Source of the DNA: Turritopsis dohrnii
Taxonomy: Eukaryota > Cnidaria > Hydrozoa > Anthoathecata > Oceaniidae
NCBI GenBank assembly: GCA_027922465.2
Contig: BQMF02000211.1
Coordinates: 248,001-312,000 of the forward strand
Direction: 5' to 3'
Length of the DNA stretch: 64,000 bases
Shown here: positions 10,971 through 20,899 of the stretch, one piece after another
How positions within the stretch are numbered: position 1 is the first letter of the stretch
Layout of the letters: every line of letters begins with the position of its first letter
The notes under the pieces: generated by a model
The model's database searches: none
Told to the model about the DNA's origin: nothing
What the model saw: only the letters and a program-made list of their open reading frames with translations
Translations under genes and position numbers: made by a program

Positions 10971-11813
10971 CAGGCCTTGTCATAACAGGCGCGCAATCGC
11001 TCACGCGCATGCAAACACGCGCCCAAGTTCAATATTTCTTGCATCACCCGAGTGATGATTCACTCGCCCAGCTTTGATAAACAACAATTTATCTGAGTGA
11101 TTTATAGTTAATACCTATCAAAAGGAATGATTATATATCTTAGTGTTAGAAAACATGCATAACAAAAACGTCATGAATAGCTTTGTTAATTTCATAACGC
11201 CCTCGAAAGGAAAACTTTATTACTAGATCTTTTCATGATCAAGTTCAAAAATATATTGCGCAAGATTTACGTTATTGAAATTACAACAATTGGATTATAT
11301 AGAAAAATATTATATAGAAAGACAATATTCTTACTCATTTGATAAATAGGAAATAATGTTCAAAAATCATAGTAACCTTCAAAAGCCTTTCAACAAAGGG
11401 TTTTGTTAATTCAAAATATTTTTCCAAACAACACCTGTACACAGATCAATTCAGGAAATTTTGTTAATTCATTCTAAATATAGTTATATGAAGATTAAAT
11501 TATGCTGAGTGATTGTTATTTATATAGTTATATGGTTGTTTTCCGTTAACTAACAAAGATGTATTTTGTTAATTGAATTTTCACATCAATAAAACACGAA
11601 GAACTTGTAGTTAAAAAAAGAAAGCTCTGAAGTCGAAGATAAGGGCTGCAATGCCTCCAGTGTTTGGGGTTCACTGGTTAAATCATCCCCCGACTTCAAT
11701 AAGTAAAATTCCATCATTTGTAACGAAATTTGGGATTGCGCAGGCCAATTAGTTGTTGTCAATTTAGGCGCGCGATTAGTCGTGCGGGAGAGATTTCTTT
11801 ATGTCAAGGCCTG
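10971..11813. mobile_element. CAG...CTG element with 5-bp target duplication
   Basis: The termini CAGGCCTTGTCATAA and TTATGTCAAGGCCTG are inverted copies and TAGTG flanks both sides (10966-10970, 11814-11818). The subterminal sequence is CpG-rich (GGCGCGCAATCGCTCACGCG and its counterpart), while the interior is AT-rich and noncoding. CAG/CTG termini fit hAT-type elements. A 5-bp rather than 8-bp duplication suggests a short-target branch (compare the hAT5/hAT6 groups); this is inference. It sits in the LINE 3' region. Confidence 0.8.
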
Positions 11814-11825
11814 TAGTGGTTTTAA

Positions 11826-12546
11826 AGGGAAATTAAGCCTTAAAATTTCTTTTCTGATTTTGAGCATGAAATGCTTCATTTATCCTACAGGAACACCTTT
11901 TTATGTATAAAAGGTATTCCAAATGAAAAAAAACTGCTAAAAAAACAACTTAGTTAAATCGCCATTACAGCTTTCGTTTTAAATATCATGACGTCACAGA
12001 GCGAATTTCATTTGCAGAAATATCAGACGTAGGCAGCACATGGTGGCATGTTTTTTACGTCTATGTTCTAAAGATGCGAGAAAAGGTAGAAAAACAACAT
12101 AAACACGAAAATATCTATCATTCATCAACATAAATGTAAAATAAGTTTATCAGCAACGATTCAAGAAAAATAAAAACAGTCATTACCGAAGATTTCATTT
12201 TTATACATCCAAAATATACCAAAAACTCACTTACGCACGTATATATACCTGCTATAAATCTAAAACGTAATACTTTTTAATAAAGGTTTTATATCACGAA
12301 GCACTTAATAACTTTCATCAACAAAAACAAAATATTGCAGTTTATGTAATCTTTACAGAAACAGTGATCGCGCTGTGACGTCAAAACTTCCATCTCAGAG
12401 CACTGCAATGGCGTCCGTTGTTAGATACTAAATAACGAAAACTGAGTATAATTATCATTTAAAATAATTTTTAATGATCACAGAAGATTAATGAGACCTT
12501 TCTGCAGCTAATATAAAAAGTTTTTGATAAAGGCTTAATTTCCCTT
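11826..12546. mobile_element. TTAA-flanked element (AGGGAAATTAAGCC ends)
   Basis: The ends AGGGAAATTAAGCCTT and the inverted counterpart are flanked by TTAA (11822-11825, 12547-12550), with one extra base on the right. A TGACGTCA palindrome lies 163 bp from each end (11989-11996 and 12376-12383). It is noncoding. A TTAA target fits piggyBac or Kolobok. It lies 8 bp after the TSD of the previous element, inside the LINE tail. Confidence 0.75.
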
Positions 12547-12594
12547 TTAACCTTGTATTGAGCGACTAATTAAAAAAAAAAAAAAAAAAAAAAA
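12547..12594 (+). other. LINE 3' terminus and poly(A)
   Basis: 'ccttgtattgagcgacta' followed by 23 A (12572-12594) resembles 'ccttgcagggagcaaccca...aataaaaaaaa' at the end of the LINE remnant near 5660-5700. It therefore marks the true end of the LINE started near 6.5 kb. Confidence 0.7.
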
Positions 12595-12623
12595 GATTTC
12601 TCTGAGTATGTAAAATGTATAAT

Positions 12624-12642
12624 GTATATATATATATATATA
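12624..12642. repeat. (TA)n microsatellite
   Basis: Short uninterrupted TA tract just downstream of the LINE poly(A). Confidence 0.9.
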
Positions 12643-12862
12643 AAGAAAATATACAGTATAAGAAAAATCTTCATTCATTGATTATGAAGTGAAATTCAAG
12701 GGGATTTTGATATTATAACAAACGATCTTATATAAATATATTGATGTTAATATCATAATGGAATAATTTATTTATTTGATTTTTATTTATTTGGTATTGT
12801 TTTACGTGGCTAGCCTCACTCAGTTGCTATTGCATCTGCTTTCCAGGAGGGGCCACAGCTTA

Positions 12863-15291
12863 CAGTGGCGGATTTAAAATTTAGGGTATGTCGCAATAGG
12901 CGCAGAGACTAACCTCTTTTTTGCTAAAAGGGTTTTTTTAATGGTTCAGTAATTCTAAATTATCGAACAAGCTAAACGATTTCCCTCCTGCTAACTACCT
13001 CTTTGCGAAGAAGAAAAGTCCGCGCCGCGAGCACGAATTTAAAATTGATGTTTTTTGCCAATGTAGCTCCCATTCGACGCTAGCAAGGAAAGCGCTTCGC
13101 AGAAGTAAGTCTTCGATTTCATGAAGTTAGTCTTTAAATTTTATGACGGGGGTATAGAAGCATTTGAGATACCAGTATTTTATTTGTTAAATCATGCTTT
13201 TACTACCCCCTTGTTCGCTAAGTTAGTCGGGTTAGTCGCTGGAGTAAAAGACAGAATCACTCTTATTTTTTTCGGAGGAAAGTATGCAGAGTGTTCCTGA
13301 TTGAAAGCTTAATTTTTTGCGTTAGGGGGTAACTTAATTTCCAATTATCCACAAAAACAGGGAGCGACTACCTTTTTTTATACCTCCTTCTTGCAGAACT
13401 TAAAACATGTGCTGCAAATGTGCTGGTAGCGATAGAAATTCTTTTCTGTCTTGCAAACATGGCGAGTATACCACACATTTTTTTGAAGATATAAAACTTT
13501 TATTTGTGAACGATACCAATGCAAACTTGGCAATACTTTATGATGAATTACTGGAGAAGATTCAGGAAGAATGCTTTGAGGTTTCTTTACCTCTTTCCCT
13601 TCACGATTATTGTAAGTAGAACATTTGTAGATGAGAATATTGTTTGTTGACATTTGTGAAAATTTCTTAAATTCAGATCAAGGCTTTTAAAGACGTTCAG
13701 TACCCTGAAATACTTTATTGTTAACTGTTTTCCACACACACAACACAATAACAAACAAGTCCACATATTGATAAATAATCTCATGTTGTGTGTAAGTGTA
13801 AGTATTTATAATGTGTTTCATGGTGAAACTTTTTTGTAGCACATTTTCTTGTGAAAAATAACTAATACGGTTAAATAGCTACAGTTCTCAAGAAGCTCTT
13901 TACACGAATTAGTAGGTGATTAAAAAATGAACAGTTTCAAAAACAATAATGAAGACGAAAGAAACAAATATTTTTTCTTGTATAACTTTATAACTTTACG
14001 TGTGCTATTTGGGTTTTTTGTAAAAATATAATTATATTATTACACATTGTTATTTCTTATACGTAATAAGCCACTTTTTTGACTGAGCCTCAATTTTCTC
14101 AATTTGGCATAATCTGACTAAAACTAGTTAGCTTATCTTTGTTAATTGTTAAATTTGAAAACTTAAATGAAAGTTTGATCTTTGCTGCAACAAAAACTTA
14201 CCATTATGTTTAATTTAATACATGAGAAATCTGAATTTAGATTTTGGCCATTTGAGCGTCATTTTAAAAAGTAGTTAAGATTTGTATCATTTTGTAAAAG
14301 GGAAATTTATTTTAATTATTAATTTATCTATTTGGTTTTACTATTTTAGGTGTACAAGGCATTGCCAAGTGTAATAAATATCACTATATTAATTGGGGAG
14401 AATATTACAATCGTGGAATATCTGGTATACTTGAAACAATGGAACTGTGGAAGCGAAGACAAGAGTAACGAATGTCAATATGAAGTGTTGGGTATTTCCA
14501 GTCATATGTGGTTAAAAACTAATGCTATCAGGAAACACTGATTCAAAGATATCTTCAGTGATTATTCATTTAAAGAACATCTGACCCATTTTTTAAATTG
14601 AGTTTTGTCAATGAACGTATAAAGTTGCAACATAAATCTGAAAGTTATCATTATCTCTGAGTCAATGTATATACTGGAACATTTCTTGTTCGTTTAACTG
14701 ACTAGGGATTCTTTATGGTTTTGAAAAAACCTTTTTATTCAGGCTACTTTTACTACTCAATTTTTTAGTGTTAGAAAAGGAAATATTTCCATGTTGGTTG
14801 AAGCCTGTTATTACGGTTTGGTAAAACTTTGACATTTGAAAAATGTCGAACAGGTCTATTTATTGAGTCGCAATTAAGTACATTGTATTGATAGAATTTA
14901 TTGAAAGAAAACTAACAAAAGTATCAGATACTCTTTCGGTCTATCATGCATGCTCATTTACGCACTGTTTACGAATTCAACTCACTCTCGCTCGAATTTT
15001 GTTGAATGAAAATCCGGATTTCACGCAACCCTTAGTTGGCAAACTGAACCATTGTAGCTAGTTATTTTGTCTTTTCCTGCCCCCACTGCGTTCTTGTAGG
15101 AAGAAACAGATCTGACAAAAGTATCAAAAGTGAGGTGAAATGCTTCCCTAGAACCTTTGAAAAACGTAATTGGGGGCTCACAGCACCCCCCAACACCCCC
15201 AGCTGACATTTAAAATTTCTTGCGGCGCTCTGCTCCGCAAAAAAATTTTCGCTTCGCGACATACCTCTTTTAAATCCTGCATCCGCCCCTG
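12863..15291. mobile_element. hAT-like element, 2.4 kb, with 7-bp duplication
   Basis: The ends CAGTGGCGGATTTAAAAT... and, from the right, CAGGGGCGGATGCAGGATTTAAAA... share a CAGKGGCGGA start and a GGTATGTCGC block. CAGCTTA directly flanks both sides (12856-12862, 15292-15298). hAT elements normally make 8 bp, so one base may be lost. No transposase is recognised, but two frames with plausible splice borders lie inside (see next entries). Confidence 0.75.
13398..13612 (+). CDS. Candidate exon inside hAT-like element, unknown product
   Basis: An open stretch follows 'ctccttcttgcag' (acceptor-like) and ends at 'gattattgtaagt' (donor-like). It encodes Cys/His-containing sequence ('MCCKCAGSDRNSFLSCKHG') and an acidic helical part ('LAILYDELLEKIQEE'). 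I do not recognise the family. It could be an exon of a degraded transposase or of captured sequence. A second frame begins after an acceptor-like site at 14349 (14350-14541). Both are low confidence. Confidence 0.3.
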
Positions 15292-15463
15292 CAGCTTAGG
15301 TTGGAGGCTCCGAAGTATTTGACACTCTCGTGAGTGACACAAACCCAACCAAGGGCCTGTGCTCTTCTGGATGACCTCCTGCAACACCCGATGTATCATC
15401 TACCCAATTTCCATGGCATGGGTCGACCCGGCGCTATGGTACTTTCACTTGCGCATGGTGAAT

Positions 15464-15535
15464 CGCCGCCAAGGGGAATTGAAACCCGATCTCTCGCATG
15501 AAATACGAGAGTGATAACCACTATACTACGGCGCC
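15464..15535 (-). tRNA. tRNA-like sequence, anticodon UUC (Glu), SINE head
   Basis: Read on the minus strand: acceptor-like GGCGCCG, D-arm TAGTATAGTGGTTATCAC, anticodon stem CTCGT/GCGAG around a 7-nt loop ATTTCAT (anticodon TTC), and a T-arm with B-box-like GGGTTTCAATTCCCC. Defects are an extra T or mismatch in the T-stem, a mismatch in the acceptor stem and a weak D-stem. Continuation into a SINE body makes it more likely a SINE promoter head (A and B boxes for RNA polymerase III) than a working tRNA-Glu gene. Confidence 0.55.
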
Positions 15536-15544
15536 TAAATAACT

Positions 15545-15574
15545 TTTAAGTTTAAGTTTAAGTTTAAGTTTAAA
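15545..15574 (+). repeat. (TTTAAG)n microsatellite
   Basis: About five tandem TTTAAG units next to the tRNA-like head of the SINE. Confidence 0.9.
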
Positions 15575-15579
15575 CCATG

Positions 15580-16124
15580 CTCTGTCTGAAAACTTTAGCA
15601 AGTCACATTCTACTGGAATTTTTAATCTTATTTTTAATCTGCATTGTGCATACCACTTTTAATTTAGGGAGTGTTAATTTCATTAAAATTTATGGTCAAC
15701 ATCTTCTTATGTCCGTGCAAAACCATGAGGCGACACACTTTTTTCTTTCTCATTAACTGTGTTTGAAATCATAACTATACTCAAAAGTACTTCTATACTA
15801 TAATGTAAAACAAAATAAGAAATCCTAAAGAATAAAAACAGAACATAACCGAAGGAATATAAAATCTGCAGGTTTTTTGGTATTCACACGTTCTTGAGGA
15901 CGTCAAAAGTAGGAGGGGGTTGGTACGAAGAAAGTGCAATAACATAGCAGAGCCAAGAAGGTTTTGCACACCAAAACATTGTTTCTCTGAAAAATAATTT
16001 TTTTAAGAAAACCTTCATAAAGCATGTCCAAACACTTGTAAAGTAGCACATAAGTCCTTCGGAAATCGTAATTAAATTACATTGCATCAACAAGCATCAG
16101 ACAGCAAACTATAAATACATCATT
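15580..16124. other. Unassigned AT-rich sequence
   Basis: Nothing recognised. A minus-strand frame at 15884-16093 has no motif. Confidence 0.5.
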
Positions 16125-16126
16125 TA

Positions 16127-17506
16127 GAGTGCCTGCTCCCCTTACCGCTAACTTTAATTATAATGTTGCAAAATTCGTCAATGCAAACGTAAAAACACAG
16201 TTAAATGGATTTAGCACCACAATTGGTCATTCTAGATACTAAATCAACAAGAACAAACAAGGAGAATAAGATTGATAACAAACACTGTAATTGTAAACAT
16301 CATCGGGGTGATGTTCCTCTTTCCGCTAACTTGTTCCTCTTTCCGCTAACTAATTTCACTTTCATCAAAAGTGATGCAAATAACAAAATTTTATGGAATT
16401 TAGTGTTCATAATAACAGCTTAATCCTTTTTCTCTCAATTTAAGTGCTTTCCTCCTTGGCTTCTGCAGATATAAGACGAACCACAGGCTTAATAAAAATG
16501 CATGCCTTTACTGTTTATAAATCGAAGGCAGCCATATTTTTATGAGCAAATTTTTTAGAAAACAATAGTGCCATCTCGACAAGTCAACTTTTGATCGCAA
16601 AAATCTAGACACGTGATGGGAATTGCCCTATTGTGAGCCTAGAGTAATTATACAGTAAACACAGACATCGTTAATTTGTTAAAAGCATGAACCACCAATG
16701 TAATTATCAACATGTATTGAATTATTTTTTACACTCGCAACATATGAAATCAATTGTTTCTATACTTGTGGTGGAGAGTTTCAACATGCGGAGGATATAT
16801 ACACGCTAGAATGATCCTATAGAATTCAACGCAGTTGCAATTGCTAAAAAGCGTTAACGCAATAAAAATTTTTTATTGACAATTGGTCCTTTGGGTGAAA
16901 AGGTCTATGAAACAAGTTTCACGTTTTCTTGAACGATAAATCTATGGGTGATTATCAACGTGGGATTTCATATGCTAATTGAATGTCTGCAAAAAAAATT
17001 TTAACTGATTGAATAATCAAGCTGAAATCAGTGCTAACGAGAACAAATTTTGTTGCTATAACGGAGAAAGGACACGTGGTTACAGAATAACCTTGCTGTA
17101 AATTTTAGATGATTTGCTCGTGTATACGATATATACAAGAAAACTGTTTGTGTGGATAAAATCTCAGATGTTGGTAGCATTCAAGACAGCAGAGGAATAA
17201 CAAGGAATCGATATGCTCCGTTATTTATGACACTGAATTTTGTTTAAAACATTTATTTTTCGAGGAAGCCATTTTTAATATTATTTTCACAATGATCGCG
17301 CCCCGGTGTTAGATTTTACTCTATTAATCAGTAAGTATTTGGCAATTCACTTTGAAACTTTCCATAACGATGACTGAATGAATATACTTTTAGATAATAA
17401 TTAGTTTGGTTTGATTTGTGGTCTTTAAATGAAGGAAATAAACCATCAAACTCAAAGTTAGCGGCAAGCGGCACATAGCGGTAAGGGGACAGGGGAGCAG
17501 GCACTC
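16127..17506. mobile_element. TIR element with GAGTGCCTGCTCCCC ends
   Basis: The left end GAGTGCCTGCTCCCCTTACC and the right end (same start read inverted, with a short internal expansion) are bounded by TA (16125-16126, 17507-17508). The motif 'CCGCTAAC' recurs in the left interior (16145-16153 and twice at about 16318-16351) and inverted near the right end. The interior has a 72-codon frame (16205-16423) without recognised motif. The superfamily is unsure (TA or TTA/TAT target). Confidence 0.7.
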
Positions 17507-17765
17507 TATATATATATAATATGCATTATTTATTTTTAACTCTTGAGGTTACACAATATTTAAGTGATTTAGGCATTAACTCTTTGAACAAAACGAGTAA
17601 TAAAAGATATATCTAAAGATATCAATACGGTGAAATTTTGAATTTTCAGAAACAAAAAATTCAAGTTGACGACACGACTAGCACTCACAAATACATCTGC
17701 CATCTTTCTTTGCCAATTGCCTCTCCATCACAGGGACCAAAAAATATATGGGATTATATAGGCTT

Positions 17766-18747
17766 ACAGCTATAAAAGGGCTGACTTCGAATACGAGGCT
17801 TCACGAAAAATCACTGAAAAGCTGGTAGAAAACATAAACATAAACATAAACATAAAGAATGTCGCCAAAAGCTCAACGACAACATGAAATTACGTTGGAC
17901 GGGATGTCAAACTGGTTGACATCTCTACCACTAGAGGAATTCAACTTCAACCTCAATAAAAGAGAATTTTGGGATGCTCTACGTCTACGCTATAACTGGC
18001 CAATTCCAAATTTACCATCCCGTTGTGCCTGTGGTGATTTATTTAATTTACATCATGCGTTAAGTTGCAAAAAAGGAGGCTTTGTAATCCGAAGGCACAA
18101 TGACCTCAGAGATATTACAGCTACACTATTATCTGAAGTCTGCAAAGATGTCGAAGTCGAACCCGAACTGATAAAGTTGACTGGTGAAGTTATGCAATAC
18201 GCCACCGCAAAGAGAAACGACGAAGTGCGTCTCGATATTGCTGCAAGGGATTTCTGGGTCAAAGGGCAAAGAACTTATCTGGATGTCAGAGTTTTCGATC
18301 CGAACGCCAAGAAACACCAGAATCTTCCACTGAAACGATGTTACCAGCTTAATGAAAATGAGAAGAAACGCCATTATAATGAAAGAATCCAACGTGTGGA
18401 TCAAGGCAGCTTTTCTCCTTTGGTTTTTTCAGTAGCTGGTGGAATGGCAGTCGAGGCGAAAGTTTTCTACGCGAGGATATCCGAGAAGATAGCTACAAAG
18501 CGCAACGTTGAACCAAGCGTTATCAAAGGGTGGATCAAAACAGTGATAAACTTTTCACTCATCCGTTCGATGCTGCTGATGTTGCGAGGCTCAAGAAGTC
18601 TTACAAAGAAGATCAACATGGTTGACGAAACCATTGCTGAAGTCACCAGGCGTTGTTAAATCACAATTTATGTATATATTTTATAAAAAAACAATTTTAT
18701 TATTTTGTAAAATTTAATGAATTTGTAATAAATAAGATCTTAAGATC

Positions 18748-18775
<28 letters not shown>
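17766..18775 (+). mobile_element. 5'-truncated REL-endonuclease LINE with 13-bp target duplication
   Basis: ATTATATAGGCTT occurs at 17753-17765 and again at 18776-18788, immediately after a poly(A) tract (about 18749-18775). Between them lie an open C-terminal coding region and an AT-rich 3' UTR. This is the signature of target-primed reverse transcription with 5' truncation. The insertion landed at the edge of the TTAA-type MITE that starts at 18792. Confidence 0.85.
17859..18659 (+). CDS. LINE C-terminal zinc knuckle and PD-(D/E)XK-like endonuclease domain
   Basis: The 266-residue open frame is intact. Residues about 55-75 hold a CxC...H...C knuckle ('CACGDLFNLHHALSC'), followed by 'RRHNDLRD'. 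At about 120-155 'VRLDIAARDFW' and 'TYLDVRVFDP' have the spacing of a restriction-like (REL) nuclease core, as in R2-type LINE C-termini. The end ('SFSPLVFSVAGG...WIKTVINFSLIRSMLLMLRGSRS') recurs in a second LINE tail at 45509-45860 on the minus strand. Reverse transcriptase is absent because the copy is 5'-truncated; the annotated Met is internal to the original protein. The nuclease role is inference from motif order. Confidence 0.7.
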   Translation: MSPKAQRQHEITLDGMSNWLTSLPLEEFNFNLNKREFWDALRLRYNWPIPNLPSRCACGDLFNLHHALSCKKGGFVIRRHNDLRDITATLLSEVCKDVEVEPELIKLTGEVMQYATAKRNDEVRLDIAARDFWVKGQRTYLDVRVFDPNAKKHQNLPLKRCYQLNENEKKRHYNERIQRVDQGSFSPLVFSVAGGMAVEAKVFYARISEKIATKRNVEPSVIKGWIKTVINFSLIRSMLLMLRGSRSLTKKINMVDETIAEVTRRC

Positions 18776-18778
<3 letters not shown>

Positions 18779-18787
18779 ATATAGGCT

Positions 18788-19045
18788 TTAAGCCGGATCT
18801 CCACTAAACGAAAAAGTTCGCGCGAAGCAATTTTTTTCGCGACGAAAAAATCGTCAAGTGGAGATCACTCTTAAAATCGTCTGAAAAAGAATATTAACAG
18901 TATTAATATCAACAATAGTGTGTCCTTCCACATTTTCAGCCATCTTGAAACTGGTTATGATGGTTATATGGTTGGACAGTTGGAAATTACTGCAATGCCA
19001 TTGGTTTAGAATTTGACGATCGTCGTTCGCATGACGAAAAGTTAA
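18788..19045. mobile_element. TTAA-type MITE E1, left part
   Basis: It starts TTAA + GCCGGATCTCCACTAAACGA and follows the same sequence as the complete relative at 19823-20144 up to 'gcatgacgaaaagTTAA', where another MITE (19046-19771) is inserted at the TTAA. The remainder of E1 is not found in the expected order after the insertion. Confidence 0.65.
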
Positions 19046-19771
19046 GGCGAATCTCCACTAGACGATTTTTACAACGATCGTCATAAACTTTCGTGACGAC
19101 ACATGCGCAGAAGACGCGACATTTTTCGATGCGAAATTTTCGTCGACAAACAGAATTTGATTTCCATACGTTCGCACACTTTTGGCGCGCGCACTGATGC
19201 AAATTGGTTTGTAAATAAACATGAAGGTAAAGAAACTACTGCTTCTAAAAAAAGATCATAATTCTAAAATATTGTCACAATAACAGAACATCGAAGCAAA
19301 AAACATATTTGGGTCCGTAACATATACCAAGAAAGATTGCAAAAAGGTGAATTTCATCTTTTAGTGAAAGAGTTAATGCTACATGACCAGGAATACTTTT
19401 TTAAAAATTTTCGAATGACACCATCAATTTATGAAGAATGACTGGCATATATTGCTCCATCCATTGAGAAGCATGTAATTTTCATTTCCATGTAATTGCT
19501 GTAGAAAACTTTGTGACTGTGACACATGTTCTGCTGCCACTTTGATTATTGTGAATAAATTTATTTCTTTAATGCTGAACTAGCAAATTAATAACGCTTT
19601 CATTGGTTAGCGAACATTTTCGAAGCGAAAAAGTTGAAATGAATTCTACTTTTTTTTTCGTCGAAGTCGATCGCAGAATGATTCTCAACATTACGCAATA
19701 ATGCTACTACGCATGCTTAGCGGCGAAAAAGTTCGCGTCGCGCGAAAAAGTTCGCCTAGTGGAAATCCGCC
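19046..19771. mobile_element. TTAA-type MITE E3, nested in E1
   Basis: The ends GGCGAATCTCCACTAGACGA and (from the right) GGCGGATTTCCACTAGGCGA are flanked by TTAA at 19042-19045 and 19772-19775. At 726 bp it has CpG-rich arms (TTCGCG/CGACGA) and an AT-rich interior. Relatives are at 18788 and 39170. Confidence 0.75.
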
Positions 19772-19822
19772 TTAAGACGATCGTCTTAAATTTTCGCGAC
19801 GACACATGCGCAGAAGAGTAAA
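19772..19822. repeat. Inverted fragment of the E-family right end
   Basis: 'gacgatcgtcttaaattttcgcgacgacacatgcgcagaagagt' is the reverse complement of the right interior of E2 (about 20064-20120). A rearrangement accompanied or followed the E3 insertion. Confidence 0.6.
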
Positions 19823-20144
19823 GCCGGATCTCCACTAGACGAAAAAGTTCGCGCGAAGCGGCTTTTTTCGCGGTTTTGTTACTAATAACAACAGTAGTGT
19901 GTCCTTCCACATTGTCAGCCATCTTGAAACTGGTTATGATGGTTATGTTGGAAAGTTGGAAATTACTGCAATGCCATTGGTTTAGATTTTGACGATCGTC
20001 GTTCGCATGACGAAAAGTTAAAGTCATTTCTACTTTTCGTCGAGAGAATATCTTCGCCGCGACGATCAGTTTTACTCTTCTGCGCATGTGTCGTCGCGAA
20101 AATTTAAGACGATCGTCTTAAAAATCGTCTAGTGGAGATCCGGC
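19823..20144. mobile_element. TTAA-type MITE E2, complete
   Basis: The ends GCCGGATCTCCACTAGACGA are perfectly inverted (left 19823, right 20144), followed by TTAA (20145-20148). The left flank reads GTAA/TAAA, a decayed TTAA. The right half is part of the 953-bp direct repeat (from 19947) and reappears at 24718-24915. Confidence 0.75.
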
Positions 20145-20899
20145 TTAAAACTGATCGTCGCGCGCGCGGCGAAGATACAGATTTGCTTCTGCGCATGCTC
20201 AAATAAAAATCCGCGCGAAATTTCTTGAAATATATTTCAGTAGTGCCTTTGCGATGCATGAACGGTGAACAGACACTGATTTTACATTTTCAAAGACTGT
20301 GAGTTTTTGTAAATTTTTTGTTCATTATGTCCCTTATATAATCCTGCTGTATAATAAGGTGATCAGTCTTGTTTGAATAAAGTTTGTTCCTGTCACCCCA
20401 GTTACATACCAGTTCTTTGTTCTACCATTTTTTGGACTATTTATTATAAAACCTACCTGTGTAGGTGAGTTTGTACAGACAAATTTGTTGGTAGTAATTA
20501 ACAAATTGCAAGCTATTATCATAAGGGAAAAAATTGTTTTTCGGAAGAAATACTGAACAAATTTTTGTGGAATTTATTTTTGCACTTGGCCTAAATCCGC
20601 AAAAATTAATTTTGTATATAATTAAATAAATTGAAAATTGATAATTTGTTTTACCTGATGATGTAGAAACCTCTACGAAAAAATAAATATATATTTTTTG
20701 AAAAATGTTCTAAATGTTGTCTATCTTGCTTAATGGCGAATATATATTTCAATTGAAAAATGGTTCTTCCACAAAAATTTATTCTGCAAATTTTTTTGTT
20801 TTTAATATCCGCAGAAATGTATTATGCAAAGTAGTTCATATAAAAAGTTGTTTTTCTTAACTTTTTGTTCAAAGTAAGTCTTGAACTGAAAAAAAGGTG
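19947..20899 (+). repeat. 953-bp direct repeat, left copy
   Basis: It is colinear with 24718-25670 at a constant offset of 4771, and I found no mismatch in the segments compared by eye. It begins inside MITE E2 and ends inside the first recognised coding exon of the RAG1-like gene, so its borders do not coincide with any element end. The ends are not TG...CA, so it is not an LTR by that criterion. Confidence 0.85.

Larger units (their letters stand above)
6468..12594 (+). mobile_element. Jockey/CR1-type LINE with later insertions
   Basis: This is the remains of one non-LTR retrotransposon: apurinic-type endonuclease (from 6514), reverse transcriptase (7529-8036 and 9747-10200), C-terminal region (to about 10970), and a 3' tail with poly(A) at 12572-12594. 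It is interrupted by two Helitrons (8037-9746), a CAG...CTG element (10971-11813) and a TTAA element (11826-12546). Removing these leaves a continuous LINE. The 5' part of the endonuclease is absent, so the element is 5'-truncated at or near the MITE ending at 6465. Confidence 0.8.
12760..15535 (-). mobile_element. tRNA-derived SINE split by a hAT-like element
   Basis: On the minus strand a tRNA-like head (15535 to 15464) is followed by a body (15463 to 15292) ending '...ccaacctaagctg'. After the 2.4-kb insertion it continues 'taagctgtggcccctcctgg...aactgagtgaggctagcc' (12862 to about 12813) and a tail of AAATAAATA units (about 12760-12800). A tRNA head plus unrelated body plus A-rich tail is the SINE plan. 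Total length without the insertion is about 350 bp. I did not match the body to a named central domain. Confidence 0.65.

Noticed and set aside
11826..12546. Exact perfect TTAA boundaries on both sides
   Set aside because: The right end has one extra base before TTAA compared with the left, so the boundary is good but not perfect.
15464..15535. Functional tRNA-Glu gene
   Set aside because: Mismatches in acceptor, D and T stems and continuation into a SINE body make a SINE head more likely.
20334..20522. 62-codon minus-strand protein duplicated at 25105-25293
   Set aside because: Its identity between copies is explained by the DNA-level direct repeat; no motif or biased codon use.
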